16,054 bases of DNA from the NCBI GenBank assembly GCA_946479805.1, contig CAMLHP010000036.1:1-16054 (forward strand). Direction: 5' to 3'. The translations under genes were made by a program, and so were the position numbers. Positions 8,630-15,244 of the stretch are shown here, one piece after another. The notes under the pieces are model-generated. The model was not told the DNA's origin, did not search any database, and saw only the letters and a program-made list of their open reading frames with translations. This DNA is from an uncultured Gemmatimonadota bacterium (GTDB lineage: Bacteria; Gemmatimonadota; Gemmatimonadetes; Gemmatimonadales; GWC2-71-9). Every line of letters starts with the position of its first letter. Within the stretch, counting starts at the first letter, position 1.

Positions 8630-9732
8630 GGCACGGCCACCGGCAGGCCATCCACGATGCGCGTCATCACCATCCGCGATTGCCGCGCGGCGCCGAACTC
8701 GAGGTTGCCGGTCACGCCCTGGTAGGCTGGGCGGGTGTCACCCAGCGAGGCGAGCCACTCGGCCACCGCATCGGGATCGCGGCCTGCGTCGCGGATGGCC
8801 CTCCCAAGCAGCATCATTGCGTCGTAAGTCAGGGCGTCGAAGGGCCCTGGTCGCCTGCCTGTTCTCGTCTCGAATTCCGAGACGAATCGTCTCGATGCGG
8901 TGTCTCTCGGGTCCGGCTGCCAGAGAGATGTCACGTAGATGTTCGCGATGGCAGGGCCAGCGGAGTCGGCAAGTGCTGGAAGCACCAGCGCCGCATCCCC
9001 ACTCACCACCGGCACTCCGGGCAGGTGCTCCGCGGCGGCGATCGCGTATGTGGCGACCGCCAGTTGTCGTCCCGCCACGACCACGACGTCCGGGTCGCCC
9101 CGGCCCGCCGCGGCCGCAAGCAGGGTGGCGTGGTCGCTGGCCTGACTGAATGGCACCCGGTCCACCACCCGCACCGCCTGCCGGCCCAGTTCGGCCTGGA
9201 CGCCCGAGCAGAGGCCCCGGCCATACTCATCGTTCTCGCAGAACAGGGCCACCCGCTGTGCCTTGAGCCTGCGAGCGACGAAGCCGCCAATGAAGGCTCC
9301 CTCCACGGAGTCGTTGGGAGCGAGCGCGAACGTGTAGGGACCGGCCAGCCGAAGCCGGCGGCTGGTGGCGATGGCTGTGACCTGCGGAATGCCTGCCGAG
9401 TCGTACACCGGCGCGGCCGCCAGCGCCCCCCTGCTGCTGGTGTGGCCCAGCACGGCCACCACATTGGCAGTCCTCACCAGCGATTCCGCTCGCTGGACCT
9501 CGGTCTCGGCCGCGTCCCCAACCAGCGTGCTGTCCACCACATGAACGATCTCAAGCTCCCCGGGCTTCCGCGACGCAGCCAGGTCCGCTATTGCGAGCTC
9601 GACCGCGGGCAGAGTTGCGTTCTCGGCCTGATATGCCACACCCACCACCGCCGGACCCTCGTCCGTCCGGCAGCCGATCAGCAGCAGGGAAGCAGCCAGC
9701 AGGGCTGCACGGGCCTTGAGGGGGCTCGACAT
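8626..9732 (-). CDS. Periplasmic-binding-protein-like lipoprotein (type I fold, LivK/Peripla_BP_6 family), orphan
   Basis: With the ATG at 9732 the product has 368 residues and a clear lipoprotein signal: MSSPLKARAALLAAS, then lipobox LLIGC with Cys21 as lipidation site. The rest matches the branched-chain amino-acid/amide binding-protein family: VVGVAYQAENATLPAVELAIADL at the first lobe, LVRTANVVAVLGHTSSRGALAAAPVYDSAGIPQVTA typical of this fold, then FALAPNDSVEGAFIGGFVARRLKAQRVALFCENDEYGRG, and DALTYDAMMLLGRAI near the C-terminus. (These are split here by position only; the second runs from about nt 9480 to 9370.) A TTG at 9762 would add ten residues. No permease or ATPase gene is adjacent; instead the stop overlaps the start of a hybrid kinase gene, so it is more likely a ligand-sensing partner than a transporter component. 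Ligand unknown. Confidence 0.88.
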   Translation of the reverse strand: MSSPLKARAALLAASLLLIGCRTDEGPAVVGVAYQAENATLPAVELAIADLAASRKPGELEIVHVVDSTLVGDAAETEVQRAESLVRTANVVAVLGHTSSRGALAAAPVYDSAGIPQVTAIATSRRLRLAGPYTFALAPNDSVEGAFIGGFVARRLKAQRVALFCENDEYGRGLCSGVQAELGRQAVRVVDRVPFSQASDHATLLAAAAGRGDPDVVVVAGRQLAVATYAIAAAEHLPGVPVVSGDAALVLPALADSAGPAIANIYVTSLWQPDPRDTASRRFVSEFETRTGRRPGPFDALTYDAMMLLGRAIRDAGRDPDAVAEWLASLGDTRPAYQGVTGNLEFGAARQSRMVMTRIVDGLPVAVP

Positions 9733-9834
9733 GGGGGCAAATGCAGGGAAAGGGATGCTCAATGATGGGCCCGCAGGCAGGCCGCAGCAAGTGACGTTAT
9801 TTTTGTACCTGAACCCCTGGCATCGGGAGCGGGC
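9733..9834. promoter_or_regulatory. Divergent intergenic region between the binding-protein/kinase operon and the 2-oxoglutarate dehydrogenase gene
   Basis: About 100 bases. It holds an isolated AT-rich island, GTTATTTTTGTAC at 9796–9808, in otherwise GC-rich DNA, which is the probable site of promoter activity for one or both genes. No convincing paired -35/-10 could be read in either direction. The only clear translation signal is a Shine-Dalgarno GGGAG at 9825–9829, five bases before the GTG of the plus-strand gene. Confidence 0.4.
9825..9829 (+). promoter_or_regulatory. Ribosome-binding site GGGAG fixing the GTG start at 9835
   Basis: GGGAG is followed by five bases and then GTG, an ideal spacing. 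The resulting N-terminus MEPNVFETANAGFAQAMYEE is the conserved N-terminal helix of E1o proteins, so sequence and signal agree on this start. Confidence 0.75.
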
Positions 9835-12800
9835 GTGGAACCCAATGTGTTCGAAACGGCCAATGCGGGCTTTGCGCAGGCCATGTACGAGGAATTCCTG
9901 AAGAACCCCGAATCGGTCGGCGACGACTGGCGGGCTCTGTTCGAAAGCGGTGTAGTGGGTGAGCGCCCTGCGGCTGGCAATGGCCGGCCGGCCGTGGCCG
10001 TACCAGCGACCCCGGAACCAGCCGAGCCGCCGAGCCGCCGAGCCGCCAAGCCGTCGGCCACCCCCCTCAAGGGCCCCGCGCTCCGGCTCGCGCTCAACAT
10101 GAACGAAAGCCTGGGCGTCCCGACAGCCACCAGCTTCCGGGAACTGCCGGTTTCAGTGCTCGAGGCCGAGCGGAAGTCGCTCAATGCCGCCCTCAAGGCC
10201 GCGGGCCGCAGCGAAAAGGTGTCGTTCACCCACCTGATCGCGTGGGCCATCGTTGAGGCGACCCGGTCCCATCCTGACATGGGCAACTCGGTGCTGGTCC
10301 AGGACGACGTGATCCACCGCGTGACCGCGGACGGCATCAACCTCGGCCTGGCGGTCGATGTAACCCGGAAGGATGGGACTCGCGGCCTCGTGGTGCCGGT
10401 CATCAGGCACGCCGAGGAGATGGACTTCGCCGCCTTCCTGGCACGCTACGAGCAGCTGGTGGAGAAGGCCCGCACCAACAGGCTGATGCCTGACGATTTC
10501 GCCGGCGCCACCATGTCGCTCACCAATCCCGGCGGCCTCGGCACGGTGGCTTCGGTGCCGCGCCTCATGGCCGGCCAGGGCACCATCCTCGCGGTGGGAG
10601 CCATCGGCTACCCGCCAGAGTTCAAATCGGTCCCGGCGGAGCGCGTTCGTGAGCTGGGCATCAGCAAGGTCATGACCATCACCAGCACCTACGATCACCG
10701 CGTGATCCAGGGTGCCGAGTCGGGCCAGTTCCTGGGAGTGATCGACTCGCTGCTGCAAGGCGAGAACGAGTTCTATTCCAAGGCTCGCCAGAGTCTCGGG
10801 CTCGCGCCCGACCCCTCGTCCACCGCTTCTATCTCTTCTACCTCTTCTACCGTTTCCCCCGGGGTTCTCGCGGAAGCAAGGCATGTCGCTGCCGCCATGG
10901 CGCTGGTCAAGGCGTATCGCACGCACGGGCATCTCGCGGCCCATCTCGACCCGCTCGGTTCCGAGCCGGTTGGGGATCCTGCGCTCGATGCGGCGTCGTT
11001 GGGTCTGACTCCGGAGATCATGGCCCGCATTCCGGCGTCAGTGCTGCGAGTCAAGGTGCCGGGCGACACCCTGCTGGAGATCCTTCCCCACCTGCAGGCA
11101 GCGTATTGCGGGACGATCGCCTACCAGATCGAGCACATCGCCAGCCACGAGCAGCGGGTCTGGCTCAGGGAGCAGATCGAGTCGGGCGCGTTCCAGCAGC
11201 CGCTCGAGCCGGGGGAGAAGCTGGCGCTGCTGGACCGGCTCATCGAAGTCGAGGCGTTCGAACGCTTCCTGCACAAGGCCTACCTGGGCCAGAAGCGATT
11301 CTCCATCGAGGGGCTCGACACCCTGGTGCCGATGCTCGACCTCGCAATCAATGATGCGGCCAGCCATGGCGCCGCCGAGGTTGTGATCGGCATGGCCCAC
11401 CGCGGGCGGCTCAACGTGCTGGCACACACGGTCAAGCGTCCTTACGAGACGATCTTCGCCGAGTTCGAGGGTGGCAAGAAGGCGCTGGGCACCGACGACG
11501 AAGGCGAGACCGGCACCGGAGACGTCAAGTACCACCATGGCGCCGAGGGCGCCTATCCCACCGCGAGCGGCAGGGCGGTGACCGTCACTCTGCTGCCCAA
11601 TCCCAGCCACCTCGAGTTCGTCGGCAGCGTCGTGATGGGGCGCACTCGTGCGCGGCAGACCCAGCGCCGGGGCCAGGCCATCCATGTGGACTGGAACGCT
11701 GCGGTGCCGATCGTCATTCATGGCGACGCCGCATTCGCGGGGCAGGGCGTGGTTGCCGAGTCGTTCAACCTGGGCAATCTCAAGGGCTACGACGTCGGCG
11801 GCACGCTGCACTTCATCGCCAACAACCAGGTGGGCTTCACCACCGATGTCGAGGAAGGCCGCTCGACGCGCTATGCCAGCGACCTCGCCAAGGGCTTCGA
11901 TGTTCCGATAGTGCATGTGAACAGCGACGACGCGGAGGCCTGTCTCGCCGCGGTGCGGCTGTGCGTGGCGTACCGCCAGCAGTTCGGCGGCGATGCGCTG
12001 ATCGACCAGGTAGGATATCGCCGGCACGGCCACAACGAGGGCGATGAACCCGCCTACACCCAGCCGCAGATGTACGACCGCATCAAGGAGCTGCCCACCG
12101 TGCGGCAGAAGTATGCCGCCGAACTCGTGGCCGCCGGGATCCTGACCGAGGCCGATGCCGAGGCTCGCTATGAAGCCATGTACCAGCGGCTCAGCGACCT
12201 GCAGCAGAGCTTCAAGGCACAGGCGGGGTCCCAGCATGCGCCTACTTCGACTACCGAGCGGCGGATCAGCTCCGTGGCCCAGGTGGACACGGCTCTCTCG
12301 GCGGAAACACTGACGGCGCTCAACGAGGCGCTGATCACCTGGCCCGAGGGCTTTACGCCCAACGCCAAGCTGGCCAAGCAGCTGGAGCGCCGGCGCGCTG
12401 CGTTCGGACCCGAGGGCGGCATCGACTGGGCCCACGCGGAGGCGCTCGCCTTCGCCTCGCTGCTGACCGAAGGGGTGCCGCTCCGGCTCACCGGACAGGA
12501 CACCGAGCGGGGCACCTTCAGCCAGCGCCACCTGATGATGCACGACGCCGAAACCGGCCGGAACTACGCGCCGATCCAGAACCTCCCCGGGGCGCTGGCT
12601 CCGATGGAGCTGCACAACAGCCCGCTCTCGGAGCTGGCCTGCGTCGGCTTCGAATACGGCTACAGCGTCGCAGCGCCGGAGGCCCTGGTATTGTGGGAAG
12701 CCCAGTTCGGAGACTTCGTGAACGGCGCCCAGGTCATCATCGACCAGTTCATGGCCGCCGGGCTCAGCAAGTGGGGCCAGACTTCAAGGCTGACGCTGCT

Positions 12801-13449
12801 CCTGCCGCACGGCTACGAGGGCCAGGGGCCGGAGCATTCCAGCGCCCGCCTGGAGCGGTTCCTCCAGCTGGCAGCGGAGAACAACCTGCGCGTCGCCAAT
12901 TGCACCACCCCCGCGCAGTATTTCCACCTGCTCAGGCGGCAGGCTCGGCGCGACCGGCTGAGGCCGCTGGTGGTGATGACACCCAAGAGCCTGCTCCGGC
13001 TTCCGGCGGCTGCCTCGCACCTGGCTGACTTTACTGATGCGGGCTTCCAGCCGGTCATCGATGACGCATCAGCGGCAGAGCGCGCGGACGCGGTCACCCG
13101 CGTGGTGCTCTGCTCAGGCAAGGTGTACTACGACCTGCACGCCGCGGCGGAGAAGATGGATGTGCCGCCCGCAATCGTCCGGGTTGAGCAGCTGTATGCC
13201 TTCCCCGGTGAGGAGCTGAAGGAGGTGCTGGACCGTTATCCGGCTGTGAGGGAACTGGTGTGGACCCAGGAGGAGCCCCGCAACATGGGCGCATGGCGTT
13301 TCGCCGAACCGCACCTCAGGCAGCTGCTGAGAGAGGGACAGACGTTGAGCTATGTGGGACGTCCGGACCGGGCCAGCCCGGCGGAAGGGTACCCGGCGGC
13401 GCACGCGGCGGAGCAGGCGCGGATTGTGGGAGAGGCGCTGGGCGCCTGA
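9835..13449 (+). CDS. kgd: Multifunctional 2-oxoglutarate dehydrogenase E1 / decarboxylase with fused succinyltransferase (E2-like) domain
   Basis: A 1204-residue fused enzyme of the Mycobacterium Kgd/Corynebacterium OdhA type for the 2-oxoglutarate to succinyl-CoA step of the TCA cycle. Residues 1–45 are the E1o N-terminal helix (NAGFAQAMYEEFLKNP). A Pro/Ala-rich linker covers about 46–82. An acyltransferase catalytic domain covers about 87–318 (LAVDVTRKDGTRGLVVPVI, SLTNPGGLGTVASVPRLM); its active-site motif is YDHRVIQG, so the classic HxxxD is HxxxQ, as in actinobacterial Kgd. No lipoyl domain is present. A Ser/Thr-rich linker at about 325–342 leads to the thiamine-diphosphate E1 part: GMAHRGRLNVL (about 518), GDAAFAGQGVVAESFN (about 630), NNQVGFTT, RRHGHNEGDEPAYTQ (about 727), and GQDTERGTFSQRH (about 887). 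The frame is intact over its full length. Both linkers contain short tandem DNA repeats. E2 and E3 partners (lipoylated E2, Lpd) are not in the window. Confidence 0.95.
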   Translation: MEPNVFETANAGFAQAMYEEFLKNPESVGDDWRALFESGVVGERPAAGNGRPAVAVPATPEPAEPPSRRAAKPSATPLKGPALRLALNMNESLGVPTATSFRELPVSVLEAERKSLNAALKAAGRSEKVSFTHLIAWAIVEATRSHPDMGNSVLVQDDVIHRVTADGINLGLAVDVTRKDGTRGLVVPVIRHAEEMDFAAFLARYEQLVEKARTNRLMPDDFAGATMSLTNPGGLGTVASVPRLMAGQGTILAVGAIGYPPEFKSVPAERVRELGISKVMTITSTYDHRVIQGAESGQFLGVIDSLLQGENEFYSKARQSLGLAPDPSSTASISSTSSTVSPGVLAEARHVAAAMALVKAYRTHGHLAAHLDPLGSEPVGDPALDAASLGLTPEIMARIPASVLRVKVPGDTLLEILPHLQAAYCGTIAYQIEHIASHEQRVWLREQIESGAFQQPLEPGEKLALLDRLIEVEAFERFLHKAYLGQKRFSIEGLDTLVPMLDLAINDAASHGAAEVVIGMAHRGRLNVLAHTVKRPYETIFAEFEGGKKALGTDDEGETGTGDVKYHHGAEGAYPTASGRAVTVTLLPNPSHLEFVGSVVMGRTRARQTQRRGQAIHVDWNAAVPIVIHGDAAFAGQGVVAESFNLGNLKGYDVGGTLHFIANNQVGFTTDVEEGRSTRYASDLAKGFDVPIVHVNSDDAEACLAAVRLCVAYRQQFGGDALIDQVGYRRHGHNEGDEPAYTQPQMYDRIKELPTVRQKYAAELVAAGILTEADAEARYEAMYQRLSDLQQSFKAQAGSQHAPTSTTERRISSVAQVDTALSAETLTALNEALITWPEGFTPNAKLAKQLERRRAAFGPEGGIDWAHAEALAFASLLTEGVPLRLTGQDTERGTFSQRHLMMHDAETGRNYAPIQNLPGALAPMELHNSPLSELACVGFEYGYSVAAPEALVLWEAQFGDFVNGAQVIIDQFMAAGLSKWGQTSRLTLLLPHGYEGQGPEHSSARLERFLQLAAENNLRVANCTTPAQYFHLLRRQARRDRLRPLVVMTPKSLLRLPAAASHLADFTDAGFQPVIDDASAAERADAVTRVVLCSGKVYYDLHAAAEKMDVPPAIVRVEQLYAFPGEELKEVLDRYPAVRELVWTQEEPRNMGAWRFAEPHLRQLLREGQTLSYVGRPDRASPAEGYPAAHAAEQARIVGEALGA
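10021..10052 (+). repeat. Octamer tandem repeat GCCGAGCC inside the kgd N-terminal linker
   Basis: Three exact copies of GCCGAGCC followed by one variant GCCAAGCC. It encodes Ala-Glu-Pro-Pro-Ser-Arg-Arg-Ala-Ala-Lys-Pro in the linker before the E2-like domain. Eight is not a multiple of three, so only gain or loss of three units keeps the frame. The same octamer occurs twice in tandem in the intergenic DNA at 15774–15789. Confidence 0.9.
10826..10852 (+). repeat. Nonamer tandem repeat CTTCTAYCT in the kgd inter-domain linker
   Basis: Three units, CTTCTATCT, CTTCTACCT and CTTCTACCG, encode the Ser/Ile/Thr-rich linker (SISSTSST) between the E2-like and E1 domains. The nine-base unit keeps the reading frame whatever the copy number. 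Confidence 0.85.
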
Positions 13450-13477
13450 GTGGGAAGTGGGAAGTGGGAAGTGGGAA
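13450..13477 (+). repeat. Heptamer tandem repeat (GTGGGAA)4
   Basis: Four exact copies of GTGGGAA begin one base after the kgd stop codon. The inverted heptamer TTCCCAC occurs twice at 15218–15231, next to the second copy of the 37-bp hairpin. The repeat is non-coding here. Confidence 0.92.
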
Positions 13478-13491
13478 GAGAAAGGTCTGGT

Positions 13492-13528
13492 AAACGAAGA
13501 GCCTCCGGCGGCTTGTCGCCTGGAGGCT
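13492..13528 (-). terminator. Hairpin repeat, copy 1; probable terminator of the propeller/Cys-rich operon
   Basis: On the plus strand the arm AGCCTCC–GGCG (13500–13510), loop GCTTGT and arm CGCC–T–GGAGGCT (13517–13528) form an 11-bp stem with one bulged T. On the minus strand it lies 27 bases after the stop of the Cys-rich gene and is followed by CTTCGTTT, a modest T-rich tail, as for an intrinsic terminator. It also follows kgd on the plus strand and could act in both directions. A second copy, 36 of 37 bases identical, is at 15175–15211. Confidence 0.65.
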
Positions 13529-13555
13529 GTCCGCAGTTGCCTGTTGCAGCACTTC

Positions 13556-13987
13556 TCAGATCACGATCTCTCGACTAATGGGCCGGATCCGTTCCGCGAG
13601 CGACGGGTCGAAGCTTCGCGCAATGATCACGTCTTCACATGTCCTCAAGACCGATCGACCTGCTGCGTCCACCTCCCATTCCTTGGGCGGAGGGAAGGCG
13701 TCAGTGGCGCTCGACATCGGCGAGTGACTGACAGCCGCGAAGTCTCCATCCGCGGCCTCGAACAGCACGAGTGCCGCCGCATCGCATGCCGTGACGAAAC
13801 ACCCATCATCGGCCGAGCAGGACTTCCCTCCTGTGCCTGGCGTCCCCTTGTTGCACCCGCATCCAGCATCACCGCAGAAGCACTTCCACTCACATTTCGA
13901 GGGTCCAAGAGAAGAGTAGTCCTGCGCCGACAGCGAAGAGGGCAGACATAGCGCTGCGACGAGCGCGAATAGGGCTTGAACTTTCAT
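13556..13987 (-). CDS. Secreted Cys-rich small protein, function unknown
   Basis: A 143-residue protein I cannot assign to a named family. The start is the ATG at 13987, which has a perfect GGAGGTG ribosome site; the open frame continues 12 codons further to a TTG without such a site. Residues 1–21 form a Sec signal peptide (MKVQALFALVAALC…SLSA) with probable cleavage before Gln22. The mature N-terminal half has a tight cysteine cluster, KCEWKCFCGDAGCGCNKG (Cys32, 36, 38, 43, 45), a Gly/Thr/Ser stretch, then Cys57, 63 and 68; one more, Cys117, is near the C-terminus. Nine mature cysteines is an odd number, so disulphides cannot all be internal. The spacing could also suit metal binding. It follows the propeller gene by 46 bases on the same strand and is probably cotranscribed with it. 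GC content is lower than in the flanking metabolic genes. Confidence 0.8.
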   Translation of the reverse strand: MKVQALFALVAALCLPSSLSAQDYSSLGPSKCEWKCFCGDAGCGCNKGTPGTGGKSCSADDGCFVTACDAAALVLFEAADGDFAAVSHSPMSSATDAFPPPKEWEVDAAGRSVLRTCEDVIIARSFDPSLAERIRPISREIVI

Positions 13988-13992
13988 AATCG

Positions 13993-13999
13993 CACCTCC
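13993..13999 (-). promoter_or_regulatory. Strong ribosome-binding site GGAGGTG
   Basis: On the minus strand GGAGGTG is followed by five bases and the ATG at 13987. It is the best Shine-Dalgarno in the window and decides the start of the Cys-rich gene; it also suggests high translation of that small product relative to its operon partner. Confidence 0.85.
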
Positions 14000-14033
14000 A
14001 TGGTCTGCTGGGAATGACGACAACGCCGCATGC

Positions 14034-15074
14034 TTACCTCATACCGCGAACTTCGTAGACAACAACCTCCGGATAATCGAGGGTCCGTGCCGCTAACAGC
14101 ACACCGTCCCTGTACCGAAGCAGATTGGTTGGTCCCTTGAGTTCAGTCCTGCGAAGCAAAACGCACTCCGAGGACACGAGGTCAACGATCCTCCGGTCGC
14201 GAACTGGATCGAGGATCACGTTTATGAACGTAGAATCATTCAACGCCACGATGCGTGACGAATGCACATACTTCTTCCAGGCGAGAGATTGTCCACGCCG
14301 GTTGTCGCTGACCACTTCCGACGGCTGCGTAGTCCAACGCGAATCACCTATGCACCGCCTGAGTGCTTTTCCATCAAGGGCGAACTGCCAGATTTCGTAC
14401 GGGCTCTTGCGCGAGAACACGATGCGACTGCCAGTCACATCCGCCGTCCCTCCCAGCAGGCTGGCTTCAAAGCCCGCCAGTCCTTCAGGTGAGGCCCGTG
14501 GACCAAATGCGACTTTCTGGCCACCCGCGCGTCCCAGCACCCGGAGCGTCAAGCCATCGCCGGCGGCGTACGCGCTGGCGAGCAAGGAACCGTTGGGAAG
14601 CACTTTCAGGGAGTTAAGCAGCCAGGCAGGAGAGACGGCGAACGATCGGGCGAACTCCAGCTGTGGTGTGAACACCAATATCCGAGACTGCTGGCTATCC
14701 CAGACGAACAAGCTATCGGATGGGCCAACTTCGAGCCGCCACGGTGCTTGGAACTCGCCCGGACCGGCGCCTTGCCGTCCCAAGCGCACAATGAATTCAC
14801 CAGTTGTGTCGAACACTAGAACCGTGTGCTGAAGGTCATCAGCGACAAAAATCCGGCCTCTGCCATCCTGTGCTACGTCCATGATGCGACCGAACGCATC
14901 GTGTTCGCCGTCGAGGCTACCGATGGTCAACCGCTCCGTGAGCACAAGCTTTGCTGACGGCTCATCTGGCACTTCGAGTGGTGTACCCGGGATTGATTGG
15001 GCAGGTAGGGCGTGTGTGCAAACTGCAACGAGGAACGCGGCAAAACTAAGAGCGATGGCACGTCTGATACACAT
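14034..15074 (-). CDS. Secreted six-bladed beta-propeller (NHL-like) protein
   Basis: A 346-residue protein. MCIRRAIALSFAAFLVAV…ALPA is a Sec signal peptide, probably cut before Gln26. The mature part shows the repeated blade pattern of the NHL / six-bladed propeller family: MDVAQDGRGRIFVADDLQHT, then VLVFDTTGEFIVRLGRQGAG with PGEF (about 99–108), then LEVGPSDSLFVWDSQQSRIL and a fourth, weaker LKVLPNGSLLASAYA. No catalytic residues can be assigned; such propellers usually bind partners or ligands at or beyond the membrane. It is the first gene of a two-gene operon, with a good promoter at 15107–15136 and AAGGGG eight bases before the ATG. Two 60-base samples inside it (14101–14160, 14221–14280) have 53% and 43% GC, against 63–73% in samples from kgd and fadI, which suggests acquisition from elsewhere. 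Confidence 0.82.
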   Translation of the reverse strand: MCIRRAIALSFAAFLVAVCTHALPAQSIPGTPLEVPDEPSAKLVLTERLTIGSLDGEHDAFGRIMDVAQDGRGRIFVADDLQHTVLVFDTTGEFIVRLGRQGAGPGEFQAPWRLEVGPSDSLFVWDSQQSRILVFTPQLEFARSFAVSPAWLLNSLKVLPNGSLLASAYAAGDGLTLRVLGRAGGQKVAFGPRASPEGLAGFEASLLGGTADVTGSRIVFSRKSPYEIWQFALDGKALRRCIGDSRWTTQPSEVVSDNRRGQSLAWKKYVHSSRIVALNDSTFINVILDPVRDRRIVDLVSSECVLLRRTELKGPTNLLRYRDGVLLAARTLDYPEVVVYEVRGMR

Positions 15075-15106
15075 ACCTCAAACCCCTTCTCTCCCTGACC
15101 GTTTCT

Positions 15107-15136
15107 AGTGTATCGCCAAACTGATGGAGCTGTCAA
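15107..15136 (-). promoter_or_regulatory. Sigma-70-like promoter of the propeller operon
   Basis: On the minus strand a perfect TTGACA (15136–15131) is separated by 18 bases from TACACT (15112–15107). The expected start point gives a leader of about 25 bases before the propeller ATG at 15074. This is the clearest promoter in the window. Confidence 0.7.
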
Positions 15137-15174
15137 GACGGGAAACCACGGACCTATGCCGCGTTCTGGATCTC

Positions 15175-15211
15175 AAACGAAGAGCCTCCGGCGGTTTGTC
15201 GCCTGGAGGCT
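15175..15211 (-). terminator. Hairpin repeat, copy 2; probable terminator of the HNH gene
   Basis: This 37-base element differs from the one at 13492–13528 only in the loop (TTTTGT-type in place of GCTTGT, one C to T change) and has the same 11-bp bulged stem. On the minus strand it lies 33 bases after the HNH stop and is followed by the same CTTCGTTT tail. It lies in the same orientation as copy 1. Confidence 0.65.
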
Positions 15212-15217
15212 CGTTCC

Positions 15218-15231
15218 TTCCCACTTCCCAC
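15218..15231 (+). repeat. Heptamer repeat (TTCCCAC)2
   Basis: Two exact tandem copies of the reverse complement of GTGGGAA. They lie between the HNH stop codon and hairpin copy 2. Together with the (GTGGGAA)4 array beside copy 1 this shows that heptamer and hairpin travel together. Confidence 0.8.
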
Positions 15232-15244
15232 TTGCTGGCGGTGC

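Noticed and set aside
6884..8725. 613-codon plus-strand open frame opposite the hybrid kinase
   Set aside because: Composition is shadow-like (His, Arg, Gln rich) and every conserved kinase motif reads on the other strand.
8680..9765. 361-codon plus-strand open frame opposite the binding-protein gene
   Set aside because: The minus-strand frame has a lipobox and family motifs; the plus-strand frame shows none.
9798..9805. Bacteroidota-type -7 promoter element (TAnnTTTG) in front of kgd
   Set aside because: TATTTTTG fits the pattern, but no -33 TTTG is found at the right distance and other promoters in the window look like ordinary sigma-70 types.
11038..12615. 525-codon minus-strand open frame inside kgd
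   Set aside because: It is antisense to the E1 catalytic domain and lacks recognisable domains; it follows from third-position GC bias.
13450..13528. CRISPR array or miniature transposable element
   Set aside because: The units are 7 bp without spacers, and the hairpin has no visible target duplication or transposase-like ends; short tandem repeats plus a terminator-like hairpin explain it better.
14125..14832. 235-codon plus-strand open frame opposite the propeller gene
   Set aside because: No ribosome site or family features; the minus strand has signal peptide, blade repeats, promoter and terminator.
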